Positions 30,801-45,800 of a stretch of 64,000 nucleotides of DNA are shown here, piece by piece (position 1 is the first letter of the stretch; each line of letters opens with the position of its first letter). The position numbers and the translations under genes were made by a program. The stretch comes from Elusimicrobiota bacterium (GTDB lineage Bacteria > Elusimicrobiota > Elusimicrobia > UBA1565 > UBA9628). The DNA is taken from assembly GCA_003151975.1 (NCBI GenBank), contig PLZD01000068.1, positions 1 to 64,000 of the forward strand. Reading direction: 5' to 3'. The notes under the pieces are model-generated. The model did not search any database. It was given only the letters and a program-made list of their open reading frames with translations, and had not been told where the DNA came from.

Positions 30801-33800
30801 TCAACACGCCCGAGACCTTCATCGTGGACGGCACGCCGGGCATCTCGTCGATCACTTCGTTGACGGACGGCATCTCGGTCAGCGTGCTCAACGCGATCTC
30901 GGGCACGGCCAACGCGGACATGTCGGGCATAGCACCTCTGGGCAGCGTCCAGCTCTGCATCGCCACCAACACCGTCACCGGCCCGTGGTGGGATGGCGCC
31001 CATTACACCTTCGCGAGCGTCAACACGATCGGCGGCGTCCCCTGCATCTGGTCGACGGCCACCCTCACGACCTCCGGCCTGCCCGCCACCGGCGTCAACA
31101 ACTGGAACTACGCGACCTTCGTTCCCGGCGTGACGTTCGTCGACGGCAGCGAGTATTTCATCCGCTCGGCCGTGACCGACAACGTGGGCAATATCGAGGT
31201 GAGCCCGCCGATTTACGGCGTGGTCTACGCGACGACGCCGCCCAACCTCAGCATCAACTGGCCCGCGGCGACCGTGGGCAACATCAACGGCTACTCAGGC
31301 TACGGCAACATTGCCGTCAACGCAGAGGCCACCGTTCTGACCAGCACCTACACATGGGGCATGGTCTCCGAGCCGCACGCGACCGATCCCGGCATCACGC
31401 AAGTGTGGGTCGCGATCTCATCGGGATTCTACCAGAACCTTCCCGCCGGCGGCGCGCACTGGTGGGACGACACTCTCGGGAACTTCAACACGGTGTCGGC
31501 GACCATCCACTGGACCAAGCAGGTCTACACGGGCAATCCGATCTGGCAGTACGGCCCGGCGGCGCTCAAGGCCCACATGCAGGACGGCGTCATCTACAGC
31601 GTCTACGTCTACGCGCAGGACGGCGCCGTGCCGCCCAACACCGAGAACTTCACCAACACGCCCGACCTCTCGCTCTCCACCTGCACGATGGCCTTCGTCT
31701 ACGACCTCACGCGCGCGACGGCGACCGTCACCTATCCTCCGAACACGACGAGCACGGACACCATACCCGCCTTCTACGGCGTCGCGCAAGACACCGGGAC
31801 GGCGACCACGGTCTCGGGCATCAAGGCCGTCTTCATCGCCGTCCAGCAGGTCTCCGACAACGGCACGGGCAACGGCACCAAGTGGTGGAACTACGCAGGC
31901 GCCGGCGGCTTCACCCTGGCCGACAATAGCCCGCTCAACGCCAACGCCGTCGTGCAGATCGAGACGACCAGTGTGCAGAACCTCTTCAGCGTCCCTTGGT
32001 CGACGCCGCCGCCGACGGGCATGCTCGTCTCTTCCTTCACTTACCGCGTGCTTGTCTGGGCCGAGGACTGGACCGGCAACAATCCCTTCACGGCCGTCAA
32101 CCTGCCCGGCGCGGGTTCGACGTTCCGCTACGACACCCAGCCTCCCGTAGTCGTGACGACTTCGCCCGCCGGCGTGCCGCTCAACGCCGCCAGTCTTGGA
32201 ACACTGGCCGGCACGGCGACCGACGCGACGAGCGGCAATTCCGGCGTGACGCAGGTCCAGATCATCCTGAAGTCCGACTATCAGGGGGGAGGCTTCTTCT
32301 GGAACGGCGGTCGGGCGGGCAATGCCGGCGACTGGAGCGTCAATCCGCAATGGATTACGACCACGCTCACGGCGGTCCCCGGACCTAATGCCAACGTCTG
32401 GAGCATCGCCTATCCGCCGCTGGGCCTTCTCGACTCGAGCCAGTTCCACATCTGGACGCGCGCCACAGACGCGGCCGGAAACACGGGCGCAAGCCCCTGC
32501 TCGACCTGCACCGCCGCCGGCATGCAGTACGACGGCGTGACGCCGGCCCTGAGCTTCATCTACGACAACACGCCGCCGGTGTCGTGGACCACCTCGCCGT
32601 CAACTTACACCAACAGTCCGACTGTGGCGTTTATCTCAGGTACTTCTTTCGATCCTAATCCATTAGGCGCCGGTGTGACTGTGTCGGGCGTGAGCACGCT
32701 GACTTACAAGCTGAAGCGCTCGGATGGCTACTTCTGGGCGAACTGGATTTCCAACGTCGATCCTGGGTTCCAACCCGTCGATGGGTTCCCGTTGGCGCCC
32801 GGTTGGGTGAAGACCATAGGTTCTGGTCAATTCACGGATGGCTACCAATACAGCGTGACCACGAAGGGGACCGACATTGCGACCAATGTCGAGATTCCAA
32901 ATAACACCTTCACCTTCACCGTGGACTTGACCACGCCCACGGCGTCGGTTTACTTCCCCGCGACCTCGCCGGCGCCCACGAGCTGGATCAACCAGAGCCT
33001 CTCGTCCGGACCGGCCGAGGACCGGTTCTGCACGATCAACCCGGCGCAGTGCGACATCCCGCACGTCGGCCGCCATTTCGAATCGGGCATCGCGGCATCA
33101 TCCGTGACGGTCGCGCTCTTCTCGCAGTCCGCCAACCGATATTGGGACAACGGAACGGGCGCTTTTGACCTGCTGACGGCGCTGCCTCTGCCCGGCGTGG
33201 CCTGGTCGACGGCGACATTCGTCGGTTCTTCGTCGGGCACGTGGACCTGGAACATGCCCACCGGCGTCATGGGGCCGCTGAGCCCGAGCACGTTCACGAT
33301 CACCTCGGTCGTCAAGGACCAATCCGGCAACCAATTGCTGGGCGCGGGCGTCTCGACCAACACTTTCGTTTACGACATCACGCCGCCCGTCTCGCTCACC
33401 ACGGCGCCGCTGGACGCGGGCTCAACCTATCACGCTTACGTGACCGTGCTCACCGCGCTTTACGGTACGGCGTGGGACCTCGATCCGGGCCTCATCAAGG
33501 ACGTCTGGGTCTCGATCAAGGAAACCGCCTGCACGGTCGGCCCGGGCAATCCTTGCAATAACGTGGGCAAGTGGTGGGGGGGACCCGCCGCCGGCGGCAC
33601 GACTTGGGTCGGCGCCCAGTTCTTCCTCGATTCCGGCACGCTGGTGGCGGCTCCCGGCTATCCGACGCACTCGCCGCCGGCGGTCATCAACAGCACGTAC
33701 GCGTGGACCATGGACACTTCGCTGGTCAACTGGGACAACACCTCGACCTACACGATCACGGTCGAGGGCCGCGACATGGCGCTCAATTTCGAGGCGACGC

Positions 33801-36800
33801 ACCAGGACCTGACCATCTACTTGCAGGCGGCGGTCGCTTCCGTCAACGCGGCGGCACCCGTGGCCGGAGCGCAGTACAAGAAGCTCGCCATCGGCGCGCT
33901 CACGCCCAACGGCTCGACGGCCAACACCGGACCCGTCAACGGCCTGCAGATCATCCTCAAGCGCCTGACCGAGCCCGCGAGCTATTGGTCCAATACCCAG
34001 GGCACCTGGCTCGGGACGGCGGCGGGGGGATCTACCGCCACTTACATGACCGGCAGCCTGCTCGCTTGGACGACGACTTGGTTCCCGAGCGTGGCGCAGG
34101 GCACGGTCTACAGCGTCGACAACAGCTCCTACGAGCTGACGCTCAACCCCTTCAACGCGGCCCTTCAGCTCGGCACGCCGGAGATCATCGACTACACGAT
34201 CGACAATACGCCGCCGGCTTCCTTTATAGGGCCCGTTCCGCTCGTCCAAAACTGCGGCATCTACAGCACCTGCTTGGGCGTCGCGAGCCTGACCTCGATT
34301 CAAGGAACCGCGACCGATATTCTCAATCCGACCCCGCCGAGCCTCACGGCTGCGGGGCTGTTCGTCCGGGTCAAGACCGGCACCGCGGATAACTGCGCGC
34401 TGGGCGCGGCTTGCCAGTACTGGAACCCCGCGACCAACGGCTTCGACTCACTGGCGCGACACGAGTTCAATCCGCCGGCTGGCGCCAGCTTCGTTTCCAA
34501 CGGACCTCCGATCACGCAGTACACTTGGAGCACGAACACCTTGACGGGGCTCGCGGCCCAGCTGCAGGACGGCACGGTGTACTCGATCCTGACGCGCGCC
34601 GTTGACATCGCAGGCAACGACCAAAGCGGAGGCGTCGAGGGCGGCGAGGCGCACTTCACTCTGATCTACGACACGGTGCCGCCGGTGGCTTATGTCATCC
34701 AGCCCTCGTCGGGCAACGTGTACCTGAACCTGACCAACATCTCGGGCACCTCGAACGACCCGCTGGGCATCGGCGGCAACGCCTCGGGCATGGACCACAT
34801 GAACTTGCAGATCCTGCGCGCGATCGACGGCGCCTGCTGGAACGGCGCGTCGTTCAACTTCGCCTTCTGCACCGGCGCCTCCAACGGCTTCGTCACCGGC
34901 AACAACGTGACCGTCGGCGGCCAGCATACTTGGAGCTACGTCAACGGCTCGCTCAACCCCGCGCTCTCCAACGGCGTCTACTACACGGTCACGGCCCAAG
35001 GCGTGGACCGCTCGACCAACACGCAGAGCGTCTATGTGGCGGCCCTCTCGAGCATGACGGTGTTCATCGACACCAATCCGCCCAACGTGGGGATCGTGGT
35101 ACCGCAGTCGGGCCTCGCCTACAACACGATCAACGCGGGAGCGCCCCTGGCCGGCATTAACGCCATTCAAGGCACGGCTCACGACGCCGAGACTTTCGCC
35201 TATCCGGCGGGCAACGCTCTGCAGCCCAATAGCGTGCAGACGCTGACTTGGTATCTGTCCGACGCCTTCGGCGCCCAGCTGACGGGCAATACGAGCTTCT
35301 ACTACACGGGCGTGCTCAACTATTGCCCGAGCTACCCCGTGCAATGCAGCTCCAACGGCACCAAGTTCTCGTCGAATACCTTGAACAACGTCGGCGGCAA
35401 CGACCCGAACCTCTGGGTCGGGGCCACCGGCACGGCCGTCTGGACGTCGGGATTTACGGGCGCGGATTGGCGGACCGACCGCCAGTACTTCATGCAGGGC
35501 CGCGCCAAGGACAACGCGCTCGACATCACGGGAGCCGTCGTCGGCAACCAGACCAATACCTTCTACCCCGGCCTGAACTACAACTCGTTCATCGTCGACA
35601 ACACGCCGCCGGTCTCGAAGGTGACCCTGCCGGTGGCCTCGGGCTTCCTGACGAGCCTGGCCGCGATCTCGGGAACCTCGAACGCCGATCTCGCGCAAGC
35701 CAACACCTACTACCTCAGCATCTGGTACGTCAGCGGCGCCAACAGCATCTTCTGGAACGGCACGGGCTGGAATCTGGCCTCGCCCAACATCGAGACCCCT
35801 CGTCCCGTGGTCATCTCGGGCTCCGTTCTCTCCACGGGAACCGTCATCTGGTCTTACCCTGCGGGTCAGCTCAACGAGAACTCGCCGTCGATCACCCAGC
35901 CCGCAGGCACGACCTACGGCATCTCGATCATGGCGCGCGACTACGCCAACCAACTCGAGAATCCGACCACCGCGCTTTACGTGCTCGATCAAAGCGGTCC
36001 CGACGTGGCCGTCAGTACGCCGCTGGTCGCCTTCCCGTATTACGGCGCGGCGCGGCCCATCAACAATACGCTCAACAACATGCTGGCGGGAACCGCGATC
36101 GACGTCGGCCCGGCCGGCGTCGCGCAGGTGACCGTCGAAGTCCGCGACTTGTCAGAACAAGACGCGGCGCAAAGCAACAACAACCCGACCTGGAACGGCG
36201 TGGGCTGGACCAACGCCTTGGCGACCGACTACATCCCGGCGTCGGCGTACTCGGGCGTTTCACACATCTGGACCTTGAACGCGCCGGCCTGGCTGCCCAA
36301 CAAGCACTACCAGGTCTCTGTGCTCGCGACCGACAACGCGGGTAACGTCTCTCCTGGCGCGCAGGTCAACCAGATCATCAACGACACGATCTACGACGTC
36401 AACAAGCCCTCGACCACGATCCTCTACCCGCTGACCGCTTGGTTCCCGACGGGCGGCTTCCCGAAGACGATCTTCGGCACGGCGCAGGACTGGGTCAACA
36501 TCTCCACGGCGGAGGCGAAATCGGGTCTGAATAATACCCAGATCGCGATCAAGTGCGTGGCAGGACCGACGTGCGCCGCCGCCAACTATTACCAGGGTTC
36601 GCCCACCAACGGCTTCGTCTTCAGCGCGGTGCCGATCTGGAACGTCGTCTCGTCGAACACGGCCGATCCCGCGAACTGGGCCTGGCCGCCGTCCAACCCC
36701 GCCGGCGACGTGATCCCCGCGTGGCAGGACGGCTATCAATATCAGATCCAGGTCCGCTCGCAGGACAACACAGGCAACCAGGAGACCTCGGCTCTCGCCG

Positions 36801-39800
36801 GCGTGCAGATCGTCAACTTCACCTCAGACCAGACGCTGCCCGTCGTGACGCCCGTGGTGCCCGGCGCGGCTTTCGTGCCGACGGTGGCGGCCTTCTCAGG
36901 CACGATGAACGACCCGCTCGTTAATGGTCAGGCCAGCGGCATGACCGCAGTCGACATCGCCATCCAACAGATCGGCACCAATAAGTTCTGGGATGGCGCG
37001 GCGTTCACGATCAACTGCGCCCCGGTCTGCTCATCGAACCCGTATTTGCCCGCGACGATCAACATACCGGGCGGTACCTGGAACTACACCAACCCGACTT
37101 TGCAAACCTACTTCAACAGCCTCGCCTTCGGCACCGAGTTCAAGGCGTATCTGGCGGGCATCGACGTCGCGAGCAACACCTCGCGCTCGACGACGACAGC
37201 ACCCGGAGGCGCCGCGGACTACGACTTCAACATCGACCATTTCGCGCCGATCGCGGTGACGACCTTCCCGGCCACCGCCTTCCTGCAGGCGGGTGTCGCC
37301 CCGTTGGCGGGCACGGCGATCGATACGCCCGGCGACCTGTCGGTCAACGAGGCGGGCGTGGCCTCCGTCGGACTCAAGGTCATGCGCATCGATTCCGGCG
37401 GCACGACCAATTACTGGAACTTCGGCGGCGCGTGGGTGCCCGGCGATCCGGGCTTCAACCTGGCGACCTTGGTCGGCGGCTCTCCGGGCGGCACCAGCGG
37501 CGCCTGGTACACGCTGACGCCTCCCGAGGCGCAGTTCACGGACGGCTACTTCTACAGAGTCGTCTCCCAAGCCAAGGACTCCGCGAACCCGGCCAACACC
37601 GACCTCGTCTACTCGAGCTTCACCTTCATCATCGACAAGAGCAGCCCGTCGGTCGTCGTTACTCAGCCGGGAGTCAACACGATCTACATCTCGACGGTCG
37701 GCATCGCGCTGACCTCTGGAACCTACACCGACGCGATCTCGGGCGGCGGCATACCGTCGGGCGTGCAGATCGTCTCGGCCACCGTTCAGGACATCTCGGC
37801 GGGCGGCCATCCGATGCCGGGCGGCAACGCCTGGTGGAACGGCGCGACTTGGGGCGCGGGTCCTGTCCCGTTGTCCGGATCGATCAACGCGCCGCTGGGG
37901 ACTTGGCAGTTCACGAATTTCCCGCCGCCGGATCTGACGATCAGCGGCTGGACGCGCGGCGACGCGACTCCCAACGGCCGCCAGTACAAGGTCACGGTGT
38001 GGGCGACCGACCTCGCCCTCAACGCGGGCACGGTCGCGGGCGGCCAGGCCAAGGTCCTGACCTTTACCTTCGACGGCACGCCGCCGACCTCGGGCTTCAT
38101 CTTCCCCGGAGTCGCCGCGACGACGACCACGCTCGACACGGTCTCGGGCACGGCAAGCGACTATCTGTCGAACGCCTCGTCGGCCGACATCAAGACGGTC
38201 TACATCGCGATCCAGAACGACGCCGGAAACGGCGCGCTCGACAGCGACCCGCACGCGGGCTTCTGGTGGAACGCGGTCACGGGCCAGTGGGTCAACACGG
38301 CGTCTCCGATTTGGTCGACCACGACTTGGAACGGCTCCAACTTCAACTGGACCTCGGTCGCGATGGATCAGCCGGGCACCTTGCTGATCAACTCGTTCTA
38401 CAACGTGATTTCGTCGGCCGTCGACAACGCGGGCAACACGCAGACGCCTCTGCCCAGCGCGGGCTCGCCGGGCTACGTCCACATCCAGTTCGAGCCGCCG
38501 GGCTCGGTCACGAGCATCGCCGGCCCCGTGGCCAACATTTACTACAACCAGCTGGCGGCCCTCTCGGGCCCGGCCAACCAGTACACGACCACGGTCCAGC
38601 TCCAGCTCAAGCGCGCCGACACCGGCAAGTGCTGGGACGGCAACACGACCTGGGTCGCCTGCCCGCACATCATCACGCTGGGCGAGCCCGCGTTCAACTC
38701 GCCTTGGACCTGGAGCTTCCAGACCAATGTCTCGTCGTCGATGCCCGATTTCAGCCAGGTCAACAACACGACCTTCACCTTGACCGAGACCGGCTACAAC
38801 TTCGTGCCCCAACCCGAGTGCGGCACGCCGCCCTGCAACAGCCTCAACTTCTTCGTCGATATGTCCTCCCCGACGACCTCGGTGACCTTCCCCGTCGACA
38901 CTCAGGCGACCAACGTCCGGCCGACCTTGCTCGGCAACGTCAACGATTTCAAGCTGGCCGGAGTCAGCGCCGTGGCCTCGGGCATCAAGGACCCGGCCGG
39001 CATCTCGGTGCTCATCCAGCGCATACTCGACAACGGCAATCCCGCCGACGGCTATTACTGGAACCAGTCGGCCAGCACCTGGACGGGCCCGGGCGTGCCG
39101 GCGTTCGCCGCGTCGTCGGCCGTCTACAACGGCCCGGGGTTGAACACGTGGAGCTTTACTTCAAATGTCTCGACGCTGACCTGGATGAACGGCGTCAAGT
39201 ACTCGGTCACCGTGCAGAGCAAGGACAACGCGCAGGGCGCGGGCGGGCCGAACCTCGAGACCGCGGCCCCGCCGATCACCTTCACATATGATGCGACCTT
39301 GCCGACGATCGGCCTCAAGACGCCGGATGCCGCGACGGCGAAGTGGCGCGACCTGAGCACCATCTCGGGCACCTCGAACGTGCCGATCTACGGCGCGATC
39401 TCGCACGTCGACATCCGCATGCATCAAAAAGCGCCGAACCTTTACTCGGATCCCGGCTCGGCGCTGGTCTTTGACGGCGTGACGCCCGACAACGCCTGGA
39501 TCAAGACGAACTTCACGGTCAGCTGGGCGAACTGGACCATATCGACCGGCCCCGGCTCCGGTTGGCCCACCACCTTCCCGATGGTCCAGGGCTCGACCTA
39601 CGTCGTCGAGGCGCGCGCGGTCGACACCGCGGGCAACATCGCCTACACGACCTCGTCGGTTTTGGTGGTCCCGTCGCCCTGGTTCGTCTATGATTCGAGC
39701 CCTCCCATCACAGCAGTGACTTACCCGGCCAGCGGCGCCAATCCGATACCGATCATCAGCCAGCTCGCCACGCTGTCAGGCACGGCCCTCGACCAGCCCT

Positions 39801-42800
39801 TCGTCAACTCGGGCGCGATCACCGCGGTCGGCGTGCGCCTGGAGCACCTGCCCGACGGCAAGTACTGGAACGGCGGCGGCGGCGCGGGCAACTTCGGCGC
39901 CCTCTTCACGATGCAGAGCCCCGCGATGGTCAACCTGCCCAACGTCGCCGGCGACGGCCCGATCGGCTGGAGCGTCGTCACTCCGGGCGTGCTGCCCAAT
40001 AACGGCAGCCTCGTCTCGGGCGATTCGTACTACATCACGGTGATCAGCACCGACGATGCGGCGCAGAACGGCAACGGCTCGGCCTTCGGCGACTACGGCG
40101 GCTACTTCTCGTCGACGTTCACCTTCGACAACGTGGCGCCGCAATCGGGCATCGGCTTCCCGCTGGACAACAGCTTCCAGACGCTGACGGCGGGTCCGAT
40201 CACCGGCAACGCGATCGACAACGTCCAGCTCTCGACTGACTCCCTCAACATCAAGGACAACACCGTCGGCGGCACCAACGCCTGCTACCTGCCCAACGGC
40301 TCGGGCTTCACGAACAACTGCGCGACGGCCTGGTTCCCGGCGCAGGGCAACGCCTGCACGGGAGTGAAGAACTGCGCTTGGTCCTTCAACCTCGGCAGCC
40401 CGCTGCTGCTGACGCGCAACCACCAGTACATCGTCACCTCGTCGGCGACCGACGCGGCGCTGCCCGCCAACGTGCAGATCGCGCGCTCGTCGGCCGCCTT
40501 CGTCTACGACATCGGCATTCCGACGGCGACCTTCACTGTTCCCGGCAACGGCGGCTATCTCAACCAGTACGTGACCTCGATTGGCGGCGTGGCGACCGAT
40601 GATAACTCGGGCGTCGCGAGCCTCAACATCTCGATCTCGGCGAGCGCCGTCGGCACACCGGGCACGTGGTGGGACAACGTGGCGGGAACCTTCACGGGCG
40701 CCAGCGCCGACTTCGTCAGCGTCTTCTCGGCGGCCAACACTGCCAACGCTTACGCGAACTGGACCTGGAACCTGCCGCCGATCAATAAGTTCGTCAACGG
40801 CCAGACCTACGACATCGACTCGCTCACCGTCGACAAAGCCGGAAACCAGCAGGTCCAGAACCTGGGCACCTACACCTTCGACAATCAGAACCCCGTCGCG
40901 GGCATCCTGGTGCCCGTCAACAACGGCTTCTACAACAACGGCGCCAACAACATCACCACGATCTCGGGCACGAGCTTGGATAACGTGGCGATCTCGACGG
41001 TCGGACTGATCGTCCAGGACCAGCAGACGCTCGGTCCCAACAACTGCTACAACCCTAACACCAGCCTCTTCAACGGCTCGTGCACGACGGTCTTCCCCGC
41101 GCAGGGCCTGCCCTGCGCCAACGCGCCGACCTGCTTCTGGCACTTCACGGGCATTCCTTGGCAGACGGGCCACCAGTACATCGTGGTCTCGTCGGCCACC
41201 GACGCGGCGGGCAACCAGCAGGGCCCGATCCCCGCGGCGTTTGCCATCGGTGTCAGCTCGAACATCTTCACTTACGACACGACCGTGCCGACCGTCGGCC
41301 TGACCCAGCCCGACGGCACGCAAGGCCAGCCCTATCGCACCGGCCAGCTCGCGACGATCTCGGGCACATCCAACGTGACGGCGCCCGACCAGCTCGCCGC
41401 CGTCGACCTGCGCGTCGCGCGCGATCTGACCGGCTACTACTGGGATCCCACGCCGGGCTTCCATAACTTCACTTTGGATCCCGCGATCGGCAACAACGCC
41501 GAGATCGCCTTTACGACCGCGACCTACACGGTCAACTGGCTCAACTGGACGCTCTCGAGCGCGATCCCGTGGGTCTCCGGCGAGACCTACCACATCAACG
41601 CGCGTTCGCTCGACAAGGCCAGCAACTACTCCGCGATCGGCAGCTTCCAGGTTGCCTACGACGTCACGCCACCGCAGACCGGCGTGTCCTCGCCCGGAAA
41701 CCTGGCCTACGTCAACGCCTTGCCGACGATCGCGGGCACGACGCAGGATTACCCGCTCTCCAATCCCGGCACCGTGCCCAACGTGAAGGTTCGGGTTTAC
41801 CGGCTCTCCGATAATAACTGCTGGGACGGCGCGAGCTGGCAGATCGCCTCGGCCTGTCCGCTCGACATCGCGGGCGCCGCGGTCATCGTGGGCGCCGGCT
41901 CGTGGAACTTGAAGCCCGGCTTCCCCGTGCTCGGCAACACGCCGACGATGATCACCGGCACTTCCTACTACGTCGTCAGCTCGGGCCAGGACAACACCGC
42001 GCCCGTGGCCAACGTGGAGGGCTTCGGCAACGCGTTGCTGCACGGCGCGACCTTCACTTTCGACAACACGCCGCCGTACTCGGCGATGAGTTTCCCCGTG
42101 GACGGCGGCTTCTTCGCCTCCGTGGCGAGCCTCATCGGCGTGGGCCAGGACAACGTCGGCGTCTCGACGGTCTCGTTGAACGTCAAGGACAAGACTTTCG
42201 GCGGGACCAACGCCTGCTTCCTGCCCAACGGCTCGGGCTTCACGAACAACTGCGCGACCGCGTGGTTCGTGGCCTCCGGCTTGCCGTGCGTTCCGGGCGC
42301 GAACTGCCCGTGGACCTACAACTTCCCCATCGGCACGGCCTTCACTCAGGGCGACCAGTACGTGATCACCTCGTCGGCGACCGACCTGGCGCTCAACCCG
42401 CAGGTGTGGACCTCGACGGCGGGCTTCACTTTCGACGTCAATCTGCCGACGGCGGCCTTCACCTCGCCGACCCCGCCGGGCTTCGTCGGGCCCAGCCTGA
42501 CCTCGATCGGCGGCACGGCGGCCGAGGCTCCGGCGGGCATACAGAGCGTTCAGGTCGCGATCTCGTCGGCGATCGGCGGCACGGGCGTCGGCGGCTGGTG
42601 GGACTACGGCTCGCAGACATTCACGGGCGCCGCGCCCGATTTCGCCAACGTCAACGCGGCGGCGACGACCGCCAACGCCTACGCGAACTGGGGGTGGAGC
42701 TTCCCGACGGGCATGCAGGGCAAATTCGTCAACAACGTGACCACGTATCTCGTCGAGACCTTCACGACGAACAACGCCCACACGACGCGCATCCAGACCT

Positions 42801-45800
42801 CGGACCTCGCGCACGGGGCCTGGAATTTCTCGTACGACAACCAGAACCCCATCGCGGGTATCCAGGTGCCGGCGCTTGGCGCCACGTACAAGAGCCTGGC
42901 CACGATCTCGGGAACCAGCCTCGACAACCTTGCGGTCTCGACGGTCGCGCTGATCGTTCAGGACCAGAAGGCGCTGGGACCCAACAACTGCTACAACCCC
43001 AACACGAGCCTCTTCAACGGCTCGTGCGCGACGGCCTTCCCCGCGATGGGAGCGCCCGGGGCCTGGTTCTTCACGGGCATACCGTGGACGACCGGTCATT
43101 CCTACATCGTGGTCTCGTCGGCGACGGACATGGCAGGCAACCAGCAGGCCACGCCGGGTCAATTCGTGGTCGGCGTGAGCTCGAACTCATTCGTCTTCGA
43201 CACGGGCGCGCCCTCGGTCAACATCACCTCGCCCGCGCATCCCATCACGCGCCAGCAGAACCCGATCCCCGTGGCCGGCGGCGCCACCGAGGCGCCTCCG
43301 GGAGGCGTAGCGGTCGTGCAGGTCCGCTTCCACAAGACGAACCTGCCGGATAAATACGCCGACCCGACGGGCCAGTGCAGCGCGCCGGGCAGCATGACCT
43401 TCTGTCTCGATCCGCTCGTGGTGCCGCAGTCCGCCGAGCTCGCCTGGACCACGGCGACATACTCGGGCGGAGGCAGCTGGGCGGGCTGGACGCTGTCCAG
43501 CGGCGTGGCCGCCAACTTCGTCGCGGGCGACACGTACACGATTGAGGCGCGCGCGGTCAACTTCGCGGGCACCTTCTCCGTGCCCTACGACACGGTCAGC
43601 GTCGTCTTCGACAACATCCCGCCGCAAACGGCCGTGACCTATCCCGCGCCGCAGAATCTGGCGCCGCCGATCGGCCTGAGCTGGCTTTCCTCGCTGGGCA
43701 CGATCTCGGGAACTTCGCTCGACTTCGCGGGCGGCAACCCGGGCAACGTCAACTCGGTCACCCTCTACCTGGTCCGCGCCACCGACAACAAGTACTGGGA
43801 CTGGGGCGGCGCCGGCGGCAACTGGGTGGTCGGCACCCAGCCTTTCACGCTGACACCGCCGAACACCGTCTTCTCCACGAGCTATACGTTCACGGGCGCC
43901 GGCAACCTGCCCGACATCGCGCACCTCAATACCGGCACCTCGTATTACATCGAGAGCTTCGGCGCGGACAACTCGCTACCCTATCCGCCGGGCAACGTCG
44001 AGACCGTGGCCTCGGTGCGCACCTCGACCTTCAGCGCCGACCTCGACGCGCCGGCGTCGACCGTGACGATACCGAGCAACGGCTCGATATTGTCCTCGCT
44101 CTCGCAGATCGCGGGCACCGCGTTCGACAATCTCTCGGGCATACCCGACGCCACCAAGATCCAGGTCGCGATCACCGAGACCTCGCCGGCGTCGTCCTGC
44201 TGGGACGGCACCATCCCGGGCGTCTTCAACGCCGGTCCCTGCGGCCCCGTCTTCTACCCGATCACCAACGTCGCGGGCCTGGTCGGCACCTACAGCCAGA
44301 TCAGCCACATCTGGTCGATGAACGCTCCGACCTTCACGAACCTCGCGACCTACAAAGTCTACGTCATCGCCACCGACAGCGCGCAGCCGGTCGGCAACAC
44401 GCAGTCGATCGCGAGCGCCCACAACTTGACCTTCACGATCGACAGCGGCCTGCCCGGCGCCAATCTGAGCTATCCGACCAACGGCGCGGGCATCAACGGG
44501 ACGTTCGCCCTTTACGGCACCGCGTCGGATCAGTTCGCCGTGAGCGCCGCCTCGGTCGCCTACGAGGAGAGCCTCACCGGGATGTACTACGACAGCCTCA
44601 CTTCGACTTTCTCGGCGACCAGCCTCAATCAGCCGGGGACGAAAGTCTGGCAGGACGCCGGCGCGGTCTGCGGCATCGCCCCGAACTTCAAGTGGGGCAC
44701 GGGAATCGGCGGCTGCGGCACGACCATCGCGCCGGTCAATTTCGGCACGTACGTCACGCAGGGCCGCGACTACAAGATCTTCGTCAAGGCGATCACTCCC
44801 GCCGGCAAGGAGACCAACAACGGCAACGGCGTCTCCCTGACGATCACCTACGACACGGTCAAGCCGCAGTCGGGCGTGACCTTCCCGGCGGCCAACTCGT
44901 ACTACAACACGAACAGCTGGGTCGCCGGCGGCGGCGTCTCCGGAACGGCGTTCGACTCGCCCTCCGCCCCGCCGGCCTCGGGCATCGGGGGGACTCAGAT
45001 TCAGATCCAGAAGAGCCCTCCCGGCGGCCCGTGCTGGACCGGCGCCGACTGGTCGAACCTGACCTGCGACGGGGCCAGCTGGCTGAACTCGGTCCCCGGA
45101 ACCCCGTGGACCAAGAACACGCAGATCCCGGCCGGCAGCAATCAGGCGTTGGGATTGCAGGACGGCGTGCAGTATCTCGTCAACTCGGCCGCTTTCGACT
45201 TGGCGGCCAACACGCAGACGCTGATCTCGGGCACCTCGTTCTTCTTCGATCTGTCCTCGCCGACGGTCAGCATCGCGATCCCCGCCAACGGCGGTTACTA
45301 CAGCACGCTGCCCGCGTTCTCCGGCCAGGCGCAGGACACGGGCGAGGCGAGCCTCCACGGCTACAACGTGGTCTTCCCTCAGGTGCTCATCAAGGACAGC
45401 GGCGGCGGCCCCGCGTACTGGCAGGACGCGGCCGGCGGCGCCAACGGCTGTCCGGTGGGCGGCTGCTGGGGTCCGGCGGTGGCCTGGAACGTGGCCATCG
45501 ACTCATCGAGCACGGGCTCTCCCTTTACCTGGCACTACAACGCGTCGGTCATCAATTGGGCCGGGCACATCGGCAATCAGACCTTGGTCGTCGACGTGCT
45601 CGCCAAGGATCAGGCCGGCAACGCGACGGTGACCTCGTCGACGTTCGGCTTCACGAACGTCAACCCGACCTCGAAGGTCATCTATCCGATCGTCGCCGGC
45701 ACGCGGTTCTCGTCGATGACCGCCATCGCGGGCACGGCCCAAGACTTCATCGCGCCCATCACGCAGGTCTTCGTGACGATGTGGTACCTGAAGGGCAACA

